Positions 1 to 5,565 of a DNA stretch of 11,335 bases are shown here, one piece after another. Position 1 is the first letter of the stretch. Each line of letters starts with the position of its first letter. The notes beneath the pieces were generated by a model that worked only from the letters and a program-made list of their open reading frames with translations, did not search any database and had not been told where the DNA came from. Both the position numbers and the translations under genes were made by a program. The stretch comes from JANQLU01 sp964434955 (lineage in GTDB: Bacteria > Planctomycetota > Planctomycetia > Pirellulales > Pirellulaceae). The stretch lies in the NCBI GenBank assembly GCA_964434955.1, contig CAYSXI010000170.1, forward strand, positions 1 to 11,335, read 5' to 3'.

Positions 1-1
1 G

Positions 2-547
2 GGGCTTTTGACGGAATCGCTTGGCAGGATCGACTATGACCTGGCCTACGGAGGCGCCTACTACGCGTATGTGGACGTTCGAGATCTCAAGCTGAAATTA
101 ACGGTGGACAACGCGAATCGTTTGATTCAGGTGGGCAAAGAGATCAAGCAACTTGTGGAATCGGACGACGCGATCAAGCATCCCTTCGATGAGGATCTGT
201 CCTTCCTGTATGGCGTGATTTTTGTTGGCGAACCCGAGAACTTGGCCAACCATAGCCGGAATGTCTGTGTTTTTGCCGAAGGCGAAGTTGACCGCAGTCC
301 AACCGGAACAGGCGTCAGCGGGCGAGCGGCAATCCACCATGCGCGGGGAGATCTGGCGGTTGGTGAGATGATTACGATTGAAAGCATTCTGGGAACCACA
401 TTTGACGTCTCCGTCAAAGAGTCCGTTAATTTCGGTCCATACGCCGCAATCGTTCCCAAGGTCCGAGGTCGGGCGTTTATCACGGGGCGCCACGAATTCC
501 TGGTCGATTCTCGTGACGTGATCCAGGATGGATTCATCTTCCGATAG
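2..547 (+). CDS. Proline racemase-superfamily enzyme, likely trans-3-hydroxy-L-proline dehydratase type (5' partial)
   Basis: This is the C-terminal part of a proline racemase-superfamily enzyme. The frame is open from base 2, so the TTG at 8 is an internal Leu codon and the true start lies left of the window. Visible family signatures are DLAYGGAYYAYVD near the start of the fragment, the active-site loop DRSPTGTGVSGRAA (Thr codon at 302-304) and the SILGTTF segment after it. Proline racemases and 4-hydroxyproline epimerases use two Cys residues and have DRSPCGTG here. Thr at this position is known from trans-3-hydroxy-L-proline dehydratases, which convert that substrate to a pyrroline-2-carboxylate. 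I infer dehydratase rather than racemase activity. The first catalytic Cys is outside the window, so this is not settled. The product is presumably cytoplasmic. The next gene starts 213 bases downstream, so nothing here suggests an operon. Confidence 0.88.
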   Translation, partial: GLLTESLGRIDYDLAYGGAYYAYVDVRDLKLKLTVDNANRLIQVGKEIKQLVESDDAIKHPFDEDLSFLYGVIFVGEPENLANHSRNVCVFAEGEVDRSPTGTGVSGRAAIHHARGDLAVGEMITIESILGTTFDVSVKESVNFGPYAAIVPKVRGRAFITGRHEFLVDSRDVIQDGFIFR

Positions 548-746
548 CGATTTCGCTTACAACGTATCGGGTATCTGCGCAAAACGCTCCCGAATCATCC
601 ATTTTTTCCAATATTCCCGTTTCGTCCTCGAATGCGTGGGCATTGCTGGCATTCCCCGAGCTGTTCGGCCTATTAAGCACGAATTTGCTTCCATTAGAAT
701 GCCGATAAAATGTAATGCCTGATGGTAATAACCGACCGTGAATCCC

Positions 747-753
747 AGGATGA
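747..753 (+). promoter_or_regulatory. Ribosome binding site deciding the start at 761
   Basis: An AGGATGA sequence with an AGGA core lies 7 bases before the ATG at 761. The upstream in-frame ATG at 722 has no purine-rich site before it. This supports starting the coiled-coil membrane protein at 761 rather than 722. Confidence 0.5.
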
Positions 754-760
754 ATCAGCG

Positions 761-1591
761 ATGTCCAACTTTTTCAACAATGTCAAAGTCGTGAACAGTG
801 CCATAAGAACGGTCATCGCGGTCTTGTTTCTTGGTGGAGTCGGTTACGGAGGCTGGTTCGGATATTCAAATTATTTGAAACCGGGACTCGATGCGAAATC
901 CGCCAAGGCCGACCTGGATGAGCTTCGTGTCGAATTCGAAAAGCAAAAAACGGAATACACGAGTCTCCAAGCTGACTTTCAAAAACAGACGGAGGATCTT
1001 CGCAAAACCAACTTGAAATATCAAAAGCTTCAATTGTCGATGAAGTTGTTGAAGTTTGATCGTCGTGTGGCTCGTGTGCAGGTTCTCAAGAAATCGAAAA
1101 ACGAAAAAGGTGAACCGACGCTGCTCGTTCGCTTTACCGAAATGGATCCATCTGGACGCCCGATCGGATCGCCACGTGAAGTTCTTGTGCGGGGTGAAAA
1201 GTTTTTCATCGACAATCTGATCGTGACTTTCGATGACAAATTTGTCGAAGCCGGGGATCCACTTCGGAGCTGCTCCCTTTGTGTATTCAAAAGCATTTTT
1301 GGTGAGTTGGAAGAGCCGAGCAAAGGTGTGTCCATCGATCAGCCTGACGACAACGCCCCCGGGGTTTATAAGCTTGCCGGGCAGAACGAGTTCGAGCAGG
1401 AGATTTGGCGGAACTTCTGGAAGATTTGTAATGATCCCGAAAAACAAAAAGAACTAGGCATTCGGGCGAGCTACGGTCAGGCAATCTACATGCAGGGCGA
1501 GGAAGGGCGAACCTACGAGGTTCAACTACGGGCAAGCGGAAGCACCAGCCTCAAGACGCTGCCAGATCAAAACACTTCGTCGGAAGAATGA
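761..1591 (+). CDS. Membrane-anchored coiled-coil protein with a CxxC motif, function unknown
   Basis: This encodes a 276-residue protein of unknown function. A short cytoplasmic N-terminus is followed by one hydrophobic helix (about residues 14-37). Next comes a charged heptad-like stretch (about 43-97, rich in E, K, Q and L) that should form a coiled coil. The rest is a globular domain (about 100-265) with VRFTEMDPSGRPI and GDPLRSCSLCVFKSIFGE. The arrangement is that of a single-pass inner-membrane protein with a periplasmic domain. It resembles proteins I associate with planctomycete genomes, but I know no function for them. CSLC at 171-174 could be redox-active or bind metal. The next gene, 92 bases downstream on the same strand, encodes the candidate thioredoxin-like selenoprotein, so a partnership is possible but unproven. 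An in-frame ATG at 722 would add 13 residues; 761 is preferred because of its ribosome binding site. Confidence 0.8.
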   Translation: MSNFFNNVKVVNSAIRTVIAVLFLGGVGYGGWFGYSNYLKPGLDAKSAKADLDELRVEFEKQKTEYTSLQADFQKQTEDLRKTNLKYQKLQLSMKLLKFDRRVARVQVLKKSKNEKGEPTLLVRFTEMDPSGRPIGSPREVLVRGEKFFIDNLIVTFDDKFVEAGDPLRSCSLCVFKSIFGELEEPSKGVSIDQPDDNAPGVYKLAGQNEFEQEIWRNFWKICNDPEKQKELGIRASYGQAIYMQGEEGRTYEVQLRASGSTSLKTLPDQNTSSEE

Positions 1592-1645
1592 TTCGGGCTC
1601 TCGATAATTCTAAGGGGAGTTCGCATAGCGAAGCTCGGAATGGGC

Positions 1646-1651
1646 TATAAT
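1646..1651 (+). promoter_or_regulatory. Candidate -10 element of the thioredoxin-like gene
   Basis: A perfect TATAAT lies 32 bases before the ATG at 1684. There is no good -35 at 17 bases; the nearest resemblance is TTCGCA at 1620-1625, 20 bases upstream. That segment is the left arm of a small inverted repeat, TTCGC-ATA-GCGAA (1620-1632), which could be an operator or the 3' hairpin of the preceding gene. The promoter call rests on sequence resemblance only. Confidence 0.4.
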
Positions 1652-1683
1652 ATTCGCGTTGGCCTTTAATCAGGAGCGCGAGC

Positions 1684-2844
1684 ATGAAAGCCCAGTTCCC
1701 AATTGTTATTGCCGTTCTTGTCGTGATTGCCGGCGCGGCGCCGAGTCACTCGCAGGAATTCAAAAATGCCGAATTGACTCAAACCGAGTTTGAGGAACTG
1801 CACAAGAAGCTTCTTGAAGTCGACGAAGAATGGAAGTCCATTCCCTGGAAGACGTCTTTAGTCGACGCTCAGAACACGGCTGCCAAGGACAAAAAGTTGC
1901 TTTTCGTCTGGGCGATGGACGGTCATCCGCTTGGTTGTACCTGAAACAACGGCGTTCTCGACCGTGAGTCGACTTTCAAAGACAAAGATGTCGTTCGCAT
2001 GCTGAAAGAGAATTTCGTACCGGTCGCATTTGACCAGTGGTATCTGCGACAACAGAAGGACGAAGATGGTGACTTCTATCGAAAAATCGCGGGGCAGGGA
2101 CCACGCCGGAATTTTGACAATACAACCCAGGGTTTTTACATTGCGGAGCCGGACGGCAAACTCTACTTCTACAATAACAATCGCGGCCCCAAACGCATCA
2201 AAGCCTTGATGAAAGCGGCTTTACGTGATTTCAAGCCGGGTGATTTTGAGTCGATCGAGTCAAAAAAAATCGATAAACGTTTTGCCCGTCAACCACCCGA
2301 GGGTTCCCAAACCCTCCGCGTCCGTTCACAGATTCTCGGCGGTTACGGTCGAACCAATGATCCCTGGCAACGGATATTTCAAACCGCCATTTCGCGCGAC
2401 AATCTGTGGGTTCTCAAAGACGAACTCAAAGCGTTGGAAAAAGGTCGCTTTCCCGAACAACTAGCGATGCGGATTGCCCGATTTCACCTGGTCGACAATA
2501 CACGAGGTGAACCGCCGATGTGGAATCGCGACGATGTGAAGTCGGTGAAAATTGGCTTGGAGAACAATCAGATTCGGGGAGCCCTGAAGCTGGAGAACGC
2601 CGATCAATCGCGCCAATTCGATGTCCACCTGTTCGGAAAGTTGGAATGGAAAGCAGGAAAGATAACCAAGTTCGACTTGGTCGCTCGCGGGCTTCACGAG
2701 GGGGAGGGTCGTTGGACGCGGGGTGCACCGAAAGGCAAGTTCCCGCTTGCAATTGCATTTCAACTGGCCGATGGAAAGGACCCGGCGGATTCCGTCGCAC
2801 CCCAAGGCACAAAGGGTTGGCTTCGTGGTTACATTGAACCTTGA
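1684..2844 (+). CDS. Exported thioredoxin-like protein with in-frame TGA, candidate selenoprotein (Cys-Thr-Sec)
   Basis: Read through a single in-frame TGA (1942-1944, codon 87), this encodes 386 residues. The ATG at 1684 follows a CAGGAG ribosome site (1671-1676) at 7 bases. Residues 1 to about 24 form a signal peptide, so the protein should act in the periplasm. Residues 68-125 look thioredoxin-like: strand KKLLFVWAMDG, motif GCT-TGA-NNG, then a helix VLDREST and strand ENFVPVAFD. A conserved-looking GQGPRRNFDNTTQG segment follows at about 137-150. The last 190 residues are an unassigned domain. Cys85 is the only Cys in the product, so a Cys85/Sec87 redox pair is the natural reading. A hairpin just after the TGA fits a bacterial SECIS. 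The alternative is a nonsense mutation or sequencing error of a Cys codon, giving fragments 1684-1944 and 1999-2844. I favour selenocysteine. The substrate is unknown; family context suggests a thiol-disulfide or peroxide-related reductase. Confidence 0.78.
1958..1972 (+). promoter_or_regulatory. Candidate bacterial SECIS hairpin
   Basis: A perfect 5-bp stem pairs TCGAC (1958-1962) with GTCGA (1968-1972) around the 5-base loop CGTGA (1963-1967). The loop starts 19 bases after the A of the TGA and has G as its second base. Known bacterial SECIS elements have a short apical loop with G among its first two bases, about 16-37 bases after the UGA, and this fits. A competing fold pairs CTC (1957-1959) with GAG (1966-1968) around GACCGT and can add CG/CG pairs below two unpaired U residues. 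That fold also puts G first in the loop. The two are mutually exclusive. The stem is short, so the call depends on the selenoprotein reading. Confidence 0.5.
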
Positions 2845-2896
2845 CGCCGGGAACGATGACGACGCCGGGAACGATGACGACGGCGGAACAATGCCA
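2843..2896 (+). repeat. 18-bp tandem repeat over the stop codon of the thioredoxin-like gene
   Basis: Two perfect copies of an 18-bp unit (GACGCCGGGAACGATGAC; 2843-2860 and 2861-2878) are followed by a decayed third copy (2879-2896). The array begins inside the stop codon. Because 18 is a multiple of three, it places two further in-frame TGA codons at 2857-2859 and 2875-2877, and then a TAA at 2902-2904. It fills the short gap between this gene and the convergent kinase gene. No terminator with a T-tract is visible on either strand here. Confidence 0.85.
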
Positions 2897-2900
2897 GGGG

Positions 2901-4415
2901 CTAAAAAATCTTGTATCGAAAGGCACCAAAGACCCCGTGCCCAATCGTGACCAGGCCGATGGCTTGATAGGCCAGGCTGACACACCCGATTCCGACATAG
3001 CCCAGGCAAAACGCGCCGCAACTGAAAAGGCCCGCGGACAAAAAGCCGGCCGAAAACGCGCCGATGCTCGTCAGGCCAATCGTCACACCACCTCTTGCGT
3101 GTTTCCCGTAAGCAAAAACTCCGTAGGCCAGTCGGCCGTAAGCGAAAACGCCGAAGGCTTTGTCGCCAAATGCGAAAATCCCTTTTGCTGTTCCCGTTTC
3201 TTCGCCTTTGTCACGATCTTTTCCAAATGCGATCGAGACAAGAGGAATGCCGAACCAGCGGGTCTTTGACTGAATTCGAACATCCGGGTTTCGATCGACC
3301 ATCTGCTTCCAACGTTTGATTCTTTCCCACGTCGAAATGCGGCGGCTTTGGATAGGTTCGTCCTTGAGAAACCGGCTCAGTTCGTCAGCAAAATCCTGGA
3401 CCGATTTGAAGCGATTCTCCGGTTTCTTTTCCAGGCATTTGAGGCAGATGGTTTCGAGATTGATATCGACCCTGTTGTTGAACAGGCTGACCGGTTCCGG
3501 TTCCCGGTCCAGTACCTGGGTCAGCGTCTCGAGCAGCGAATCGGATTGAAAGGGCGGTCGCCCGGTCAACATGCAATAGAGAATGGCTCCAAGGGCGTAG
3601 ACGTCGGAAGCGGGGCCAATAAGCTCGACCGTGCCTGAGACCTGTTCAGGCGGCATGTAGCTGGGGGTGCCCATGACCTGTCCGGTGGCAGTCAACTGCG
3701 AATCCCCATCCACATTCTTGGCAAGCCCAAAGTCGGTAATACGAGGGCGACCGGAATGGTCGAGCAGGATATTTGCCGGTTTCAAGTCCCGGTGAATAAT
3801 CCCATTCTTGTGAGCGTATTCCACGGCATCGCAAATCTCCAGCATCAATTCGGCGGCATCCGTTTCGTCGACGGGCTCCTGAAGGCGGTCGGCCAGACTC
3901 GTGCCTTCGATCAACGCCATCGAGTAAAAGTACTGAATTCCTTCTGGCGATTCTTGATGACCGACCTCGTAAATAGGAACGATCCCCGGGTGATCCAAAC
4001 CGGCTGCCGCCTCGGCCTCCGTTTGAAATCGTATTCGATCTTCTTCCGATGCGAGGCTTCCGGAAAGAATCATCTTCAACGCGACTTCGCGATTCAAGCT
4101 TTTTTGTTTCGCTCGATAGACGACCCCCATTCCGCCGCGAGCAATTTCCTCGAGCAACTCGTAGTCGCCAACGGTTCGGTTAACCGGAGCAGACGACTCG
4201 GATCGTGCTGCTCCCTCGGTCGCTGACGGCGCGATGGTTTCATCGTGCATGGATGGCTCGTCGGATTTGGGTGCGTCCTTCACCAGCGTTTCATCGTCAC
4301 GAATCGTCGCAGGTTCATCGAGGCCGCGGAGCAGACAATTGGGGCAAAGGCCATCGACCCGACCTCCGGCCAATTGCATATTGCAAATTTCACACGTGCT
4401 CGTTCGCTTACTCAT
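2901..4415 (-). CDS. Ser/Thr protein kinase with N-terminal zinc ribbon and C-terminal glycine-pentad repeats
   Basis: This encodes a 504-residue Hanks-type Ser/Thr kinase. A zinc ribbon (C8-x2-C11 and C24-x2-C27) is followed by a low-complexity acidic linker (30-80). The kinase domain (about 85-350) has all key elements: glycine loop ARGGMGVVY (92-100), K114 in VALK, catalytic HRDLKPANI (208-216), DFG (228-230), GTPSYMPPEQ (249-258) and DVYALG (271-276). It should be active. Instead of a clear single transmembrane helix and sensor domain, the C-terminus (about 412-497) is a run of pentads ending in Gly, such as VFAYG, RLAYG, LTSIG and FLSAG. These are hydrophobic enough to suggest a membrane-associated or solenoid structure. 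The ATG at 4415 is preferred over a TTG at 4481 because the latter would overlap the upstream gene and precedes the zinc ribbon by 29 unconserved-looking residues. The kinase probably signals with the sigma factor two genes upstream. Confidence 0.93.
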   Translation of the reverse strand: MSKRTSTCEICNMQLAGGRVDGLCPNCLLRGLDEPATIRDDETLVKDAPKSDEPSMHDETIAPSATEGAARSESSAPVNRTVGDYELLEEIARGGMGVVYRAKQKSLNREVALKMILSGSLASEEDRIRFQTEAEAAAGLDHPGIVPIYEVGHQESPEGIQYFYSMALIEGTSLADRLQEPVDETDAAELMLEICDAVEYAHKNGIIHRDLKPANILLDHSGRPRITDFGLAKNVDGDSQLTATGQVMGTPSYMPPEQVSGTVELIGPASDVYALGAILYCMLTGRPPFQSDSLLETLTQVLDREPEPVSLFNNRVDINLETICLKCLEKKPENRFKSVQDFADELSRFLKDEPIQSRRISTWERIKRWKQMVDRNPDVRIQSKTRWFGIPLVSIAFGKDRDKGEETGTAKGIFAFGDKAFGVFAYGRLAYGVFAYGKHARGGVTIGLTSIGAFSAGFLSAGLFSCGAFCLGYVGIGCVSLAYQAIGLVTIGHGVFGAFRYKIF

Positions 4416-4431
4416 CGTTCCCAAAGGCGAA

Positions 4432-4641
4432 TTACTTGGCCGTATTTTGAACCTGGCTGTCTCGAAGGTGTCCCAAGCCAAACATCATCCAGAAAAGTCC
4501 GCTGGCCATAAAGCAGAGGGTTCCGGCAATTCGAAGCGAGTCATGGCCAATCCCGAAAAAAGACCCGGAGTTCATCATAAACAGGCCGGTTCCCGCCATC
4601 GCGAAAATCATGGCAATTGCCGAGCAGAACATTCGTTTCAT
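4432..4641 (-). CDS. Small two-helix membrane protein, function unknown
   Basis: This is a 69-residue membrane protein with two hydrophobic helices (about residues 4-24 and 36-57), joined by a short Gly/Ser-rich loop, NSGSFFGIGHDS. The tail DSQVQNTAK is polar. It matches no family I can name. The start at 4641 is set by a strong AAGGAG site 6 bases upstream. In-frame starts further upstream would place unrelated sequence before the first helix. It lies 61 bases after the sigma factor gene and only 16 bases before the kinase start, so it is almost surely co-transcribed with both. Possible roles are a membrane anchor for the kinase, whose C-terminus is also hydrophobic, or an anti-sigma-like tether. 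Neither role is shown by the sequence. Confidence 0.78.
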   Translation of the reverse strand: MKRMFCSAIAMIFAMAGTGLFMMNSGSFFGIGHDSLRIAGTLCFMASGLFWMMFGLGHLRDSQVQNTAK

Positions 4642-4647
4642 GTTTAT

Positions 4648-4653
4648 CTCCTT
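4648..4653 (-). promoter_or_regulatory. Strong ribosome binding site of the small membrane protein
   Basis: AAGGAG on the minus strand is followed by six bases (ATAAAC) and the ATG at 4641. It is one of the best Shine-Dalgarno matches in the window and fixes the start of this small gene, which longer in-frame openings would obscure. Confidence 0.75.
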
Positions 4654-4702
4654 GTTGGACATTAAGGATATAAACGAAAGGTCGCTGGAGGTTACAAGAA
4701 AT

Positions 4703-5458
4703 TCAGGAATTGGAAAAAGCCGCGAATAGGTTTGAAATCTCTTCGTCGATTTCGTTGGGATCTCCAACGGTATCCGCAACCAACAGGCGAACCTTTTGCC
4801 GGAATTTGTCGCGCAGTCGGTGCACGGCGACCTTGATGTTCGACTCGGACATGCCGACGATTTCCGAAATCTCTGAATAGGGTTTGCAGCTGGCCCCGGG
4901 CGTCAACGTGGGTTTTAGCAATTCAAAAAGTCGGGCCCGGTCCTGGGAAGCGAAATCTTCCTTCAATTGTTCCAATGCGTCGCGAAGAAGTTCAATAGCC
5001 CATCGTCGTTCAAACAATTGTTCTGCCGTCAACTGCTCGTCTTGAATCTGACGAAAATCGGCGGCGTCGTTCACCGAACCGAAATCCAGCGAGAAGGTGT
5101 TGGCATTTCCCCCTCGCTTTTGCGCCGACCGTTTGCGCCAGTCGTTTTTTAAAAAATTATCTACCGAGGTCAAAAGAAAGGTCCGAAACTTTCCCTTCGA
5201 ACGATCGGCAAACGAAAACTTGTTTTTTTCGATTAGCTCTGAGAAAAACGACTGAGTAATATCCTGGGCGTCGTGTTCGTTGCCCGTCCTTTTCAAAACA
5301 AAAAGGTAGGTGGGGTACCAATACTTCTCGCAAAGGTACTGGATGGCGAAATGAGATTCTTTTGAATCCTGTTCCCCTGCCCGAAGCACGACGCTCCAGC
5401 ACGTCGTTTCAAACGGACGTGCGACAAATCGGCTCTTGTCGTGAAAAGGATTGACCAT
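4703..5458 (-). CDS. ECF-like RNA polymerase sigma factor of planctomycete kinase-linked type
   Basis: This encodes a 251-residue sigma-70-family factor with regions 2 and 4 only. Region 2 (about 38-108) contains CEKYWYPTYLFVLKRTG, the DAQDITQSFFSELIE core-binding segment, and FRTFLLTSVDNFLKNDWRKR for -10 recognition. Region 4 (about 150-225) ends in a helix-turn-helix, SEIVGMSESNIKVAVHRLRDKF. At 251 residues it is longer than classical ECF factors, as is usual for planctomycete members encoded near Ser/Thr kinases. The ATG at 5458 is chosen because the only in-frame upstream start is a TTG at 5530 that lies beyond the terminator hairpin of the preceding gene. No clear Shine-Dalgarno site precedes 5458. 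It is the first gene of a three-gene set with the small membrane protein and the kinase, and control by the kinase instead of a classical anti-sigma is a reasonable inference. Confidence 0.92.
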   Translation of the reverse strand: MVNPFHDKSRFVARPFETTCWSVVLRAGEQDSKESHFAIQYLCEKYWYPTYLFVLKRTGNEHDAQDITQSFFSELIEKNKFSFADRSKGKFRTFLLTSVDNFLKNDWRKRSAQKRGGNANTFSLDFGSVNDAADFRQIQDEQLTAEQLFERRWAIELLRDALEQLKEDFASQDRARLFELLKPTLTPGASCKPYSEISEIVGMSESNIKVAVHRLRDKFRQKVRLLVADTVGDPNEIDEEISNLFAAFSNS

Positions 5459-5486
5459 TTTGCAAAGAACTGAAACGGGGTGGTTA

Positions 5487-5525
5487 GCAAAAACAAAAAA
5501 CAAGCCCGACAGACTGCCGGGCTTG
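5487..5525 (-). terminator. Rho-independent terminator of the large surface-protein gene
   Basis: On the minus strand a perfect 8-bp stem, CAAGCCCG with CGGGCTTG (5518-5525 and 5501-5508), with a 9-base loop, is followed directly by TTTTTTGTTTTTGC. It lies 41 bases after the stop codon at 5566. It should end transcripts of the surface-protein gene. The sigma factor start is only about 30 bases beyond the T-tract. Confidence 0.93.
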
Positions 5526-5565
5526 TTCAAATCTTAATTGGGTTAGGCGGTGACGTGAATCACGC

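Noticed and set aside
528..722. A 64-codon open frame after the racemase-like gene
   Set aside because: It overlaps the end of a clear gene, has no ribosome site and shows no protein-like pattern.
1999..2844. A separate gene starting at ATG 1999
   Set aside because: It is in the same frame as the 1684 gene, has no ribosome site, and would start in the middle of a thioredoxin-like helix; the sequence between the TGA and 1999 also looks coding.
2843..2896. The 18-bp repeat as a CRISPR or attachment site
   Set aside because: The copies are directly adjacent with no spacers, and no integrase or Cas gene is nearby.
2426..3021. Long minus-strand frames over the end of the thioredoxin-like gene
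   Set aside because: They are shadows of the coding strand with no domain or ribosome site, and they overlap the kinase end.
2841..3269. A plus-strand open frame starting MTPGTMTTPGTMTT
   Set aside because: The repeats in it come from the 18-bp DNA repeat, and the rest is antisense to the kinase C-terminus.
4416..4481. TTG start at 4481 for the kinase
   Set aside because: It would overlap the upstream small gene and add residues with no family resemblance before the zinc ribbon; ATG 4415 is simpler.
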